DNA from: JAAZGD01 sp034003765
GTDB taxonomy: Bacteria; Bacillota; Clostridia; Peptostreptococcales; Anaerovoracaceae
Reading direction: 5' to 3'
Length of the DNA: 64,000 bases
NCBI GenBank assembly: GCA_034003765.1
Contig: JAVEXZ010000008.1
Location: forward strand, 8,972-72,971
The notes under the pieces were generated by a model. That model made no database searches and was not told the DNA's origin. It was given only the letters and a program-made list of their open reading frames with translations. The number at the start of each line of letters is the position of its first letter. The stretch's first letter is position 1. Below, piece after piece: positions 1 to 8,372 of this stretch. The translations under genes were made by a program, and so were the position numbers.

Positions 1-14
1 AGGCCGCACTAACA

Positions 15-314
15 ATGGGGCTTCAAGAATTGGCAAAGGTTCTTATACATTTCTTGTTATTATACTCTATTTATAAAGGCAACTACTGGGCAAAAATCAT
101 AATGGCTTCACTCCTTGCTTTTCTTGGTATCTCTTACTTATTAGGGGTTCTTTATGGATTAAGTGCTGTTGAGATGTGGTATACAGCTGGCTTAGGCTTA
201 TTATATATAGGGATAGCCCTACTACTTTTTTTCTCTAAGTCAGTAAAAGAGTTTTCCCTGTACCAGAGAGATAAAGCCAAAGGTTCGAATATAAGGAGTG
301 AGGAAGTCGAGTGA
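15..314 (+). CDS. small hydrophobic membrane protein, possibly 5'-truncated by the window edge
   Basis: This 99-residue protein is mostly hydrophobic. It has about three likely membrane segments (roughly residues 5-20, 28-48 and 55-73), followed by a charged basic/acidic tail. I do not recognise a family. The frame stays open upstream of the ATG to the window edge and no convincing ribosome binding site precedes the ATG, so the true start may lie outside the window. It ends 35 bases before a lipoprotein gene on the same strand that has its own ribosome binding site, so the two may be cotranscribed. Function is unknown. Confidence 0.6.
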   Translation: MGLQELAKVLIHFLLLYSIYKGNYWAKIIMASLLAFLGISYLLGVLYGLSAVEMWYTAGLGLLYIGIALLLFFSKSVKEFSLYQRDKAKGSNIRSEEVE

Positions 315-349
315 AATTTATAATTAAATTCAAGAGGGGGTAGTGAAAG

Positions 350-1003
350 ATGTTAAATGTACAAACTAAAAGAAGGGTTATATTTCCACTGGTGCTAATA
401 ATTGTCCTCGCTCTTAGCATGATTGTTTTAGTTGCCTGTGATAATCAAGAACAAGTAGGACCAACACCATTAACTGAAGAGGAGCTTATGTATTTTAATG
501 AGGATTCATTTTTTAATGGAGAGGATATTAATATTCGCAATCAGTTTTTGAGCTCTCTGTACAGTGAAGCTGGAGACATTGACCTATTTGAATTGTTTTA
601 TATTGGTAGTGGAATTGATGAAAGTTTAACAGAGGAAGAACTGAAAACGGTTATGGCAAAAGATAACATGACAGGCACTATTGAAGACATTCCGTGTCCA
701 TGTGAAAAAAACAGTAGGTCAAGTATAGACAAAATACTTAAAGAGCATATGGGAATAACTCTTGCTGACACAAATGAAGTTGGATTAGATCACTTTACAT
801 ATCTTTCTGAACATGATGCTTACTATCATTTTCATGGTGATACAAACTACAGAACAAACATAAGTTTTTCCAGTGGAGAAGGTGAGGACAATCTAGTTAG
901 ACTCTTCTACAATGATACTTTTTTTAGTGATGGAAACAAGGTACTTACTTTAAAAGAGGTAAATGGCGAGTATCTATTTGTTTCAAATGAAAAGGTTGAA
1001 TAA
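350..1003 (+). CDS. predicted lipoprotein of unknown function
   Basis: The 217-residue product begins with a basic stretch (KRR), then a long hydrophobic segment ending in the lipobox LVAC, with the lipidated cysteine at residue 30. It should therefore be processed by Lgt and signal peptidase II and anchored on the outer face of the membrane. The mature part is acidic and soluble, with no domain I recognise. A CPC motif near residue 122 might bind metal or form a disulfide. The start is supported by an AGAGGGGG ribosome binding site at about 330-337. The sequence assigns no enzymatic activity. Confidence 0.75.
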   Translation: MLNVQTKRRVIFPLVLIIVLALSMIVLVACDNQEQVGPTPLTEEELMYFNEDSFFNGEDINIRNQFLSSLYSEAGDIDLFELFYIGSGIDESLTEEELKTVMAKDNMTGTIEDIPCPCEKNSRSSIDKILKEHMGITLADTNEVGLDHFTYLSEHDAYYHFHGDTNYRTNISFSSGEGEDNLVRLFYNDTFFSDGNKVLTLKEVNGEYLFVSNEKVE

Positions 1004-1021
1004 TATAACTTAATGGTTGTA

Positions 1022-1057
1022 TAGGGATCTAAAAGCTGCTGGACCTAGAAGTCCCTA
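1022..1057 (+). terminator. hairpin after the lipoprotein gene (terminator-like, no U-tract)
   Basis: TAGGGA and TCTA at 1022-1031 pair with TAGA (1046-1049) and TCCCTA (1052-1057), leaving a 2-base bulge. No run of T follows. It may be a weak terminator or an RNA-stabilising hairpin that separates the lipoprotein gene from the tmk promoter. Confidence 0.35.
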
Positions 1058-1060
1058 ACC

Positions 1061-1090
1061 TTGATAAAAAGCCCTTGTTTATGTTATAAT
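1061..1090 (+). promoter_or_regulatory. probable sigma-A promoter for the tmk operon
   Basis: A TTGATA -35 box (1061-1066), an 18-base spacer and a perfect TATAAT -10 box (1085-1090) are visible. The -10 box carries an extended TG one base upstream. The promoter would drive the small membrane protein gene at 1145 and the tmk-holB-ricT run. Confidence 0.65.
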
Positions 1091-1144
1091 TACTTGTTGA
1101 ATCGCGAAAAAACATATAAGGCTTAATGGGAGGCGGGAATTAAA

Positions 1145-1252
1145 ATGATGGTACTTAAAATTATATTCGTTGCCCTACTTTGTCTCCCCCTTGCCTATGT
1201 TTCCCTTATTCTCCTGACTAAGCTTATGAACCAAGTTCTTGGAAAAAAATAG
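1145..1252 (+). CDS. 35-residue single-span membrane protein upstream of tmk
   Basis: Two adjacent ATG codons (1145, 1148) lie downstream of a strong GGGAGGCGGG ribosome binding site at about 1129-1138. The encoded peptide is one hydrophobic helix of roughly 22 residues followed by a short basic end (GKK). A good promoter, strong ribosome binding site and plausible membrane topology argue for a real gene despite its length. I do not recognise a named family. It is the first gene after the 1061-1090 promoter and precedes tmk by 170 bases that contain degenerate repeats. Confidence 0.55.
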   Translation: MMVLKIIFVALLCLPLAYVSLILLTKLMNQVLGKK

Positions 1253-1284
1253 GCGCAATAATAGCACATAAAGATCTAAAGAAG

Positions 1285-1422
1285 ATATTTGGAGAGACCT
1301 AGGTAACTTTCAATTAGCAAAAGAGACTCGGGTAGAAAAGGCGAACTTATAGTAGGCAAAATATTTGGCGAGACACGACTAACTTGACATGGGCAAAATA
1401 TAATCGGAGAAACAGCTAAATT
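1285..1422 (+). repeat. degenerate ~38-base repeat between the small ORF and tmk
   Basis: GCAAA recurs at 1317, 1356 and 1393 (spacing 39 and 37). Related units follow: ATATTTGGAGAGAC at 1285 (with AACTT at 1305), AGAGACTCGGG then AACTT near 1344, ATATTTGGCGAGAC at 1361 (AACTT at 1381), and ATATAATCGGAGAAAC at 1398. The last unit contains the tmk ribosome binding site. Copies are imperfect. Confidence 0.45.
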
Positions 1423-2067
1423 ATGATAAATAAAAGAAATGATAGCGGGATTTTTATTTCTATGGAGGGGCCAGATGGATCGGGTAAATCCACCCAAACT
1501 AAGCTTCTTTATGAACACCTAAAAGAATCAGGATATGACGTCCTCCTCACAAGGGAACCTGGGGGGACTTTTGTTGGTGAAAAAATCAGAGCCATTATCT
1601 TGGACAAGGACCACCATGAAATGGGAGACAGAACAGAGTCTCTACTTTTTGCTGGGGCAAGAGCCCAGCATGTAGATCAAGTTATCAAACCTGCTTTAGA
1701 AGCAGGTCGAATTGTTGTTTGTGACAGGTTCATAGATTCCAGCATAGTTTATCAGGGTTATGGAAGAGGCCTTGGAGATTCAGTGCGAGCTATTAATGAG
1801 TATGCCATAGATGGTTGCTTGCCCGACAGAACATTACTACTTTTAGTTGACCCAAAGACAGGGATAGACCGTATCGCAAAAAAAGACCAGGACAGACTGG
1901 AGCTATTGGACATATCCTTTCATGAAAGGGTATACCAAGGATATCTTGAGCTTATGGGCCTTTATCCAGAGCGGATTGTTGCAATAGATGGAGAAGCTAG
2001 CGTTGATAAAATTGCAATGGAAGTACGTAAAGAGGTCGATTTGTTGTTACTTGAGCGAGGGAAATAA
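1423..2067 (+). CDS. tmk: thymidylate kinase
   Basis: The enzyme phosphorylates dTMP to dTDP with ATP in the cytoplasm, the last specific step of dTTP synthesis. The 214-residue length is normal for the family. The P-loop GPDGSGKST is at residues 16-24, the TREPGG motif at 43-48, and the CDRF motif (the family's DR-Y/F) near residue 100. The ATG has a GGAGA ribosome binding site at 1406-1410. The gene ends one base before the holB start. The order tmk-holB-ricT matches the Firmicutes arrangement, so cotranscription from the 1061-1090 promoter is likely. Confidence 0.96.
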   Translation: MINKRNDSGIFISMEGPDGSGKSTQTKLLYEHLKESGYDVLLTREPGGTFVGEKIRAIILDKDHHEMGDRTESLLFAGARAQHVDQVIKPALEAGRIVVCDRFIDSSIVYQGYGRGLGDSVRAINEYAIDGCLPDRTLLLLVDPKTGIDRIAKKDQDRLELLDISFHERVYQGYLELMGLYPERIVAIDGEASVDKIAMEVRKEVDLLLLERGK

Positions 2068-2068
2068 T

Positions 2069-2896
2069 ATGTTGCTAATGGATTTTCCCCTTAACCAAAA
2101 GATTCTTGTAAAACTATCTACATGGGCAGCTACTGATCGTGTGTCTCATGCATATATTTTTCAAGGGGATGGAAGAATGGATAAGTTGCTTTTAGCTAAG
2201 GCTTTTGCCAAAGCCGTCCTATGCAAAAACAAACCTGGCAAAGGATGTTTAGAATGCCAAACTTGTAGGAAAATTGATGGTGATAATTACGAAGACCTAC
2301 ACTTTGTTGAAATTGGAGGACCTTCTCTTCGGGATAGGGAAATAAGCGAGCTCTTGGTAAACCTGAAAACAAAACCCATTGGGGGAGATAGAAATATAGC
2401 TCTTATTGATAGAGCAGATACAATGACTGTATTTGCTCAAAACAGATTACTAAAAATATTAGAAGAGCCAAACCCGGGGACTATTATTATTCTCCTATCA
2501 GAAAATGCGGAAAGGCTTGTTTCTACTATTAGATCCCGCTGTGTTCTGGTGGCTTTTGAAAGGTGTGACAGGTCATTTGACTCCGAAACAGGAGCTATGG
2601 CTAGAGACCTAGCAAGTATTCTTGATGGGGCCGGGACATTCAAGGAGGCTAGAAGTGTAGTAGAAGTCTTGTTTAAGGACAAAGATAATGGAAGAAAGAG
2701 AAGCTTGGAGCTTCTTGATTATCTTCAAATATATTATGCTGATCGACTAAGAGATGATGGGATGGATCAAAGAGGGATGCCTCTTGAAGGTGTAATATTT
2801 GCTCTAGAAAAAATTGAAAAAGCAAGAATATCAATAGAAAAAAATGGTAGTTTTACCTATGCCTTAAAGAATATGTTGTTGGAAATCGGAGGATAA
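2069..2896 (+). CDS. holB: DNA polymerase III, delta-prime subunit
   Basis: This is a clamp-loader subunit that helps load the sliding clamp during replication. The product has 275 residues from the ATG at 2069. An in-frame ATG at 1988 lies inside tmk and lacks context, while 2069 has an AGGGA ribosome binding site. The zinc-module cysteines (C-x8-C-x2-C-x2-C) are near residues 50-65. The family segment around RLLKILEEP, the SENAERL segment and the TIRSRC motif (sensor region) are all present. The phosphate-binding loop is degenerate (GDGRMDK), as in delta-prime proteins that do not hydrolyse ATP. It lies between tmk and ricT. Confidence 0.92.
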   Translation: MLLMDFPLNQKILVKLSTWAATDRVSHAYIFQGDGRMDKLLLAKAFAKAVLCKNKPGKGCLECQTCRKIDGDNYEDLHFVEIGGPSLRDREISELLVNLKTKPIGGDRNIALIDRADTMTVFAQNRLLKILEEPNPGTIIILLSENAERLVSTIRSRCVLVAFERCDRSFDSETGAMARDLASILDGAGTFKEARSVVEVLFKDKDNGRKRSLELLDYLQIYYADRLRDDGMDQRGMPLEGVIFALEKIEKARISIEKNGSFTYALKNMLLEIGG

Positions 2897-2899
2897 AAG

Positions 2900-3820
2900 A
2901 TGGTTAATGTAGCGGGTATTAAATTTAAGAACGCTGGCAAAGTATATTATTTCGATCCTAATGGAATGATGGTGGAACATGGCTCACTAGTGATTGTGGA
3001 AACAGCAAGAGGGCTAGAGCTTGGTACAGTTCATGGTCTAGCGGATGTAGAAGAGTCCGAGATTGTTCCTCCTCTAAAACCAATCGTAAGAATGGCTGGA
3101 GAAGAGGATATAAAAAGACATCAAGAAAATTTAGAGAAAAAAGAAAAGACTCTTCGTCAATGCCAAGAAAAAGTGGATAAGCATTCCTTGGAAATGAAGC
3201 TAATTGATGTTGAGTACACATTTGACAACAGTAAAGTTATTTTTTACTTCACATCAGAAGGTAGGGTTGATTTTAGAGAGCTAGTAAAGGACTTGGCTTC
3301 AGTATTTAAAATGCGAATAGAGCTTAGACAAATCGGGGTAAGGGATGAAGCAAAGATGATGGGTGGAATTGGAACCTGCGGTAAAAGCCTTTGTTGTAGT
3401 ACATGGCTTGCCGAATTTGAACCAGTTTCAATTAAGATGGCTAAAGTGCAGAATCTATCCTTAAATCCCGCAAAGATATCAGGAATTTGTGGAAGGCTAA
3501 TGTGTTGCCTTAAGTATGAGAATGATGTGTATTTGAGGTTGAGAAAAGGAATGCCCGACCCTGGCGAGTTTATAAAAACGAAGGAGGGAATGGCCAAGGT
3601 TATGGATGTTAACCTTTTTGAGGAAACCATAAAAGCCCGACTTCTACTAGATGAAAAAGATGAGCGGGGGGAGCAAAAGTTGGCCCAAGATGCTCACTAT
3701 TATAAAAAAGAAGAAATTGAAAGACTTCCTAAAAACAAAGACAAGCAGAAAACTAAGCCTTTTATAGATGAAATCCCTGAAGATTTACACCATGACCTAG
3801 GCAAACTCTTAAAGGACTAA
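2900..3820 (+). CDS. ricT: PSP1-domain protein RicT (YaaT)
   Basis: RicT/YaaT belongs to the Ric complex, which in Bacillus subtilis carries Fe-S clusters and affects RNase Y-dependent mRNA maturation. The 306-residue product starts with the usual N-terminal domain and has the cysteine-rich core TCGKSLCC followed by ICGRLMCC at about residues 155-205, which are the expected cluster ligands. The C-terminus is lysine-rich and looks disordered. The gene begins four bases after holB, as in many Firmicutes. The partners RicA and RicF are not in this window. Confidence 0.92.
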   Translation: MVNVAGIKFKNAGKVYYFDPNGMMVEHGSLVIVETARGLELGTVHGLADVEESEIVPPLKPIVRMAGEEDIKRHQENLEKKEKTLRQCQEKVDKHSLEMKLIDVEYTFDNSKVIFYFTSEGRVDFRELVKDLASVFKMRIELRQIGVRDEAKMMGGIGTCGKSLCCSTWLAEFEPVSIKMAKVQNLSLNPAKISGICGRLMCCLKYENDVYLRLRKGMPDPGEFIKTKEGMAKVMDVNLFEETIKARLLLDEKDERGEQKLAQDAHYYKKEEIERLPKNKDKQKTKPFIDEIPEDLHHDLGKLLKD

Positions 3821-3824
3821 GTTA

Positions 3825-4658
3825 GTGACAAAAGAAAATGAAATCTTCATTGAAAAAACTGAAGATAGAGTGAATGAAAAGGGAATCCAGCTTGTAAATT
3901 TAGGTGAAAGAATTGACCGAATTGGTTTTGGAAATCTTAGCATTATCCAATTGCCAAAGGATTTTTGTTATGGAATAGATGCTGTAATTCTTGGTGATTT
4001 TGCAGCCAAGCTTGTTCTTGGAAAAGGCCTTAAACAGAAATCTCAGGTTAAAAGGCTTATGGACCTTGGAACAGGAACTGGTATTATACCCTTGATCCTA
4101 AGCCACAAAACTGAAATCCCAGAAATCTATGGATTAGAGGTTCAAGAGGATTCTGTGGACCGAGGGCAAAGAACTATGGAGCTAAACTGTCTAGATGATA
4201 GAGTAAAGATTCTTCGAGGAGATGTATCGAACTTTTTGAATACTGATATAAAGGGGATGAAAGGCACTTTTGATATGGTTGTTAGCAATCCCCCCTATGT
4301 GGCTTTTGCTAGTGGAATCAAGAATGCAAATGCCCCCAAGCATATTGCAAGGCAGGAAACCACAGCAAGTCTAGATGATTTTGTGAAGGCGGGAGCTGAA
4401 TTATTAAGAGACAAGGGGCATTTCCTTATGGTCCACAGGCCTTCCCGTCTTGCAGAACTCGTTTTTTCAATGAAAACCCAAGGGATAGAACCAAAAACCC
4501 TAAGATTTGTAAGCCCTATGGAGGATAAGCCTCCAAACATCCTCCTGATTCACGGCATTAAAAATGGGGGAAGTGAGTTGGAAGTGATGAGCCCATTGAT
4601 AGTCTACCAATCGGGCTCGGTATATTCTGAAGAGATTCAAAATATCTATGAGCGATAA
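3825..4658 (+). CDS. TrmN6/YabB-type SAM-dependent methyltransferase
   Basis: The 277-residue protein is a Rossmann-type N6-adenine methyltransferase of the group that modifies tRNA1(Val) A37 in E. coli (COG4123). Motif I DLGTGTG lies near residue 82 and the catalytic NPPY motif near residue 155. The start is a GTG four bases after the ricT stop, with AAAGGA inside the ricT end as ribosome binding site. Firmicutes often place this gene next to ricT (yabB). The exact RNA substrate in this organism is inferred only from the family. Confidence 0.85.
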   Translation: MTKENEIFIEKTEDRVNEKGIQLVNLGERIDRIGFGNLSIIQLPKDFCYGIDAVILGDFAAKLVLGKGLKQKSQVKRLMDLGTGTGIIPLILSHKTEIPEIYGLEVQEDSVDRGQRTMELNCLDDRVKILRGDVSNFLNTDIKGMKGTFDMVVSNPPYVAFASGIKNANAPKHIARQETTASLDDFVKAGAELLRDKGHFLMVHRPSRLAELVFSMKTQGIEPKTLRFVSPMEDKPPNILLIHGIKNGGSELEVMSPLIVYQSGSVYSEEIQNIYER

Positions 4659-4784
4659 AATATTTCATCTGCAATATGCTTGGACAAATAGCCGTGGACA
4701 ATAAAAAAGGTGTTGAATTATCCTAAGCCTTAGGGGATAATGAAAGAGAGTGTACGTAACTGTTACCCTTATGGAGGTGTTCTT

Positions 4785-5111
4785 ATGTCTGTAGAAATTA
4801 CCCTGACCCTAAAAGACATTATGTGGTTTTTGATTGGGATTGGTGCCATAATTCTAATTATTTATTTGGTTGTATTGTTGAAAAACCTTCTGCAAACTGT
4901 CAAAAAAACCAATCAAATTCTTGATGATACTAGTGTTGTTACTAACATTACAGCCACCAGAGCTACAGAAGTAAATGGTGCAGTATCTGATTTGGTCGTC
5001 TCCTTAGGAGCTGTTGCAAATAGTTTCAAGGGGAACCAGAGTTTTATGTCGGCAATCTCCACTTTGGTTAATGCTGTAGGGTCTTTAAAAAGCCTGTTGA
5101 GAGATAAGTAA
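4785..5111 (+). CDS. small membrane-anchored protein with DUF948-like layout
   Basis: The start at 4785 is chosen over the in-frame ATG at 4740 because GGAGGTG lies 8 bases upstream. The 108-residue product has one transmembrane helix (about residues 10-33), then an amphipathic, low-charge region that could form a coiled coil ending in a basic tail (LLRDK). This resembles DUF948-type proteins, but I cannot confirm the family. It lies just upstream of murA, 14 bases away, and is probably cotranscribed. The function is not known. Confidence 0.6.
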   Translation: MSVEITLTLKDIMWFLIGIGAIILIIYLVVLLKNLLQTVKKTNQILDDTSVVTNITATRATEVNGAVSDLVVSLGAVANSFKGNQSFMSAISTLVNAVGSLKSLLRDK

Positions 5112-5125
5112 GAGGTATTTAATAA

Positions 5126-6394
5126 TTGTCAAAATATGTAGTCGAAGGAAGTGGGCCCTTAATGGGCGAAGTTGAAATTAGTGGATCAAAAAATGCGGTG
5201 TTGCCCATTATGGCCGCCGCTATTTTAAGCCAAGGTAAGTGCGAAATATTGGAAGTCCCTATGCTAAAAGATGTTCAGGTTATGTGCAGTCTTTTAAGAA
5301 GTGTTGGAGCAGTGGTAACGGAAGATTACCCCAATAAGAGGGTAGTAATTGAACCATCACCCCTGCCAAACAGCGAAGCCCCCTTGGAGTTGGTAAATAA
5401 GATGAGAGCATCTGTTCTTATTATGGGACCACTTCTAGCTAGAACTGGCCGGGCCAAAATGCCATTACCTGGTGGTTGTGCCATAGGAGAAAGACCAATC
5501 AATCTTCACCTAAAAGGATTTGAAGCATTGGGAGGAGATGTAGTCAGAGGCTTTGACTTTGTTGAAGCAAGTGCTAAAAAGCTTATTGGAGCTACCATAT
5601 ACTTAGACTTTCCAAGTGTTGGAGCCACAGAAAACATCATGATGGCAGCAGCCCTTTGCGAAGGGGTGACTATAATAGAGAATGTGGCCGAAGAACCTGA
5701 GATTGTAGATCTGGCAAACTTTCTCAACAAAATGGGTGCGAAAATTAAGGGGGCTGGTACGGATACAATTAAAATTGAGGGTGTTGAAAGCCTTACGGGA
5801 GCAGTCCACCAAGTTATACCAGATCGAGTTGAAGCGGGAACCTTTATGGTTGCAGCGGCTGTAACTCGAGGTAACCTTACAATTAAGAATGCCGTATCTA
5901 GCCATGTAAAACCTATTATAGCAAAGCTAAAGGAATGTGGAGTTGAAGTAGAAGTTAGGGAAGATGAAGACATCATTGTAGTTCGAGCCGATGTTTTACC
6001 ATTAGTTCCATCCGACGTAAAAACTCTTCCATATCCTGGATTTCCCACGGATATGCAGCCTCAATTTATGGCACTACTGGCTACCATTTCAGGAACATCA
6101 GAGGTGGTAGAAACAGTATTTGAAAATCGATTTATGCATGTACGTGAGATGAATCGAATGGGAGCAGATATACAAACAGATGGAAGGACTGCAATTCTAA
6201 AAGGTGGAAGACCTTTGATAGGAACCACAGTTATGGCTACAGATCTAAGAGCAGGAGCAGCTATGGTTTTGGCAGCATTAGCCTCAGAAGGAACAACCAC
6301 TGTTAATGAGATATTTCATATTGAAAGAGGGTATTCCAATTTCACAGAAAAGTTGTCCAGTTTAGGTGCTGTTATTAAGCGAGTGGAGGATTAG
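5126..6394 (+). CDS. murA: UDP-N-acetylglucosamine 1-carboxyvinyltransferase
   Basis: MurA transfers enolpyruvate from PEP to UDP-GlcNAc, the first committed step of peptidoglycan synthesis. The 422-residue length is typical. Residues K22 and N23 of the SGSKN motif bind substrate, and the PGGCAIG loop near residue 118 carries the catalytic cysteine that fosfomycin alkylates. A YPGFPTDMQ segment and the ENRFMH motif are also conserved. The start is a TTG with AGAGGT ten bases upstream. Because the catalytic residue is Cys rather than Asp, intrinsic fosfomycin resistance through this residue is not expected. Confidence 0.96.
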   Translation: MSKYVVEGSGPLMGEVEISGSKNAVLPIMAAAILSQGKCEILEVPMLKDVQVMCSLLRSVGAVVTEDYPNKRVVIEPSPLPNSEAPLELVNKMRASVLIMGPLLARTGRAKMPLPGGCAIGERPINLHLKGFEALGGDVVRGFDFVEASAKKLIGATIYLDFPSVGATENIMMAAALCEGVTIIENVAEEPEIVDLANFLNKMGAKIKGAGTDTIKIEGVESLTGAVHQVIPDRVEAGTFMVAAAVTRGNLTIKNAVSSHVKPIIAKLKECGVEVEVREDEDIIVVRADVLPLVPSDVKTLPYPGFPTDMQPQFMALLATISGTSEVVETVFENRFMHVREMNRMGADIQTDGRTAILKGGRPLIGTTVMATDLRAGAAMVLAALASEGTTTVNEIFHIERGYSNFTEKLSSLGAVIKRVED

Positions 6395-6414
6395 CAAATC
6401 TAGGGAGGCTTGAA

Positions 6415-8361
6415 ATGGTAGATGAAAAATTTTTGCGACTTTTAGCTAAGGATTATCCCAACAAAAAAAAGGCTTCAGCTGAAATAATTAATCTTAGAGC
6501 AATTTTAGCACTGCCAAAGGGAACTGAATATTTTCTTTCTGATTTACATGGTGAGCATGAAGCCTTTGTCCATATGATAAAAAGTGCTTCTGGAGTTATT
6601 CGTTCCAAGATTGATGAGATATTTTCCCAAGAGCTTTCTGAAGAAGAAAGAGATAGGCTTTCTTCACTAGTTTATAACGCAGAAGCCGAAATTAAAAGAG
6701 TAAAGAAGAGTGAAATAGACTATGAGGCCTGGTGCAAACAAAATATCTTTCATTTAACAGAAATATTAAGATCCGTATCCACAAAATACACTCGTTCCAA
6801 AGTGCGCAAAAGAATGCCCAAGGATGCTGATTATATTATGGACGAACTTCTTCATGCAGAAGACGAAGCCAACAAAGCTCACTATTACGGAGAAATAATA
6901 AACTCATTAATTGAAACAGAAATGGCAACTGAATTCATAATAAATATGACGGATACCATTAGCAGGTTGGCGGTAGATCAACTACATATTATTGGGGATA
7001 TTTACGATAGGGGTTCTCACCCAGATGAAATAATGGATTTCCTCATGGATTTTCATAATGTTGATGTTCAATGGGGCAACCATGATATCGTGTGGATGGG
7101 AGCCGCTACTGGCAACTGGGCTTGTATAACCAACGTAATAAGAATGAATATAAGCTACAATAACTTTGATATGCTAGAAACAGGTTATGGCATTAACTTG
7201 CGACCACTAGCAGTCTTTGCACAAGAAACCTATAGAGATGATCCATGCAATTCTTTTAAGCCTCATATATTTGAAACCAACCAGTTTGATCCCGTCACAG
7301 AAGAACTAGCTGCAAAGATGCATAAGGCTATTGCTATTTGTCAATTCAAGGTTGAAGGCCAAAGAATTATGGCTCATCCAGAGTATGAACTTGATGGAAG
7401 GCTTTTGCTAGACAAGTTGGATTTGAAAAATGCTACTATTAACATTAGAGGTAAGGAGTATCCTTTGCGGGACACCTACTTCCCCACTATTGATCCTGAG
7501 GACCCATACAAACTATCATATGAGGAACGGGAGCTTTTAAATACCTTGGAAGCATCTTTTCTCCGAAGTGAACGGCTTCAAAAGCATATAAGGTTTTTAT
7601 ATAGTCATGGCTCTATGTACAAAGTTGTTAATGGAAATCTTCTCTACCATGGCTGTATTCCCATGACGGAGGATGGAGAATTTCAAATGTGTACTATCAA
7701 TGGTGTGACAACGTCTGGCCGAGCATGCTTAGACTATATAGATGACCAAGTGAGAAAAGCCTACTTTAACCCAGATGAATCCGAGGAAATTGGCAGATCA
7801 GGAGACCTTATGTGGTATTTATGGTTAGGGCAAAAGTCTCCTTTGTTTGGAAAAGATCAAATGACCACATTTGAAAGATGTTTCGTGGAAGACAAGGCTA
7901 CCCACAAAGAAGTAACGGTTCCATATTACTCCTTGATTGATCGCCGTGATATTTGTGAGAAGATTCTTGAAGAGTTTGGACTTACTTCACAGCATTCTCA
8001 CATATTAAATGGCCACGTTCCAGTAAAGGTTAAGGATGGAGGGACCCCAGTACGTGGTCAAGGTCGTATGTTTATTATTGACGGAGGAATATCAAAGGCC
8101 TATCAGAAGACAACAGGAATCGCTGGTTATACATTTATATTTAATTCTAGATTCATGGCTTTGGCAGAACATAGCCCATATTCTCCCCTTATGCCTGATG
8201 GGAGTCAGGAATTTAAGGCTCCAGCACTTAGAACAGTTGAAATGCTTTATAAAAGAATGACAGTTAAGGACACTGACATTGGCAAGGACCTATTAATCCA
8301 AATAGAGGAACTGCAGGCTTTGGTTTTGGCATATAAAAAAGGAATTATAAAAGAAAGTTGA
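6415..8361 (+). CDS. fbp: fructose-1,6-bisphosphatase, class III
   Basis: This enzyme hydrolyses fructose 1,6-bisphosphate to fructose 6-phosphate for gluconeogenesis. The 648-residue length and metallophosphatase motifs (SDLHGEHEAF near residue 43, GDIYDRG near 194, GNHD near 221, and NGHVPVK near 530) identify the Firmicutes class III (Bacillus YydE) type. It has a GGGAGG ribosome binding site. It follows murA by 20 bases and precedes the NYN protein by 11 bases, so the three are probably one transcript. Its presence implies growth on non-sugar substrates. Confidence 0.95.
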   Translation: MVDEKFLRLLAKDYPNKKKASAEIINLRAILALPKGTEYFLSDLHGEHEAFVHMIKSASGVIRSKIDEIFSQELSEEERDRLSSLVYNAEAEIKRVKKSEIDYEAWCKQNIFHLTEILRSVSTKYTRSKVRKRMPKDADYIMDELLHAEDEANKAHYYGEIINSLIETEMATEFIINMTDTISRLAVDQLHIIGDIYDRGSHPDEIMDFLMDFHNVDVQWGNHDIVWMGAATGNWACITNVIRMNISYNNFDMLETGYGINLRPLAVFAQETYRDDPCNSFKPHIFETNQFDPVTEELAAKMHKAIAICQFKVEGQRIMAHPEYELDGRLLLDKLDLKNATINIRGKEYPLRDTYFPTIDPEDPYKLSYEERELLNTLEASFLRSERLQKHIRFLYSHGSMYKVVNGNLLYHGCIPMTEDGEFQMCTINGVTTSGRACLDYIDDQVRKAYFNPDESEEIGRSGDLMWYLWLGQKSPLFGKDQMTTFERCFVEDKATHKEVTVPYYSLIDRRDICEKILEEFGLTSQHSHILNGHVPVKVKDGGTPVRGQGRMFIIDGGISKAYQKTTGIAGYTFIFNSRFMALAEHSPYSPLMPDGSQEFKAPALRTVEMLYKRMTVKDTDIGKDLLIQIEELQALVLAYKKGIIKES

Positions 8362-8372
8362 TAAGGTGATTT

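Noticed and set aside
1988..2068. Upstream ATG start for holB inside tmk
   Set aside because: The extra 27 residues are unlike delta-prime N-termini, and the ATG at 2069 has a proper ribosome binding site.
5506..6048. Minus-strand ORF inside murA
   Set aside because: It is an antisense shadow of murA, whose catalytic motifs are intact on the plus strand.
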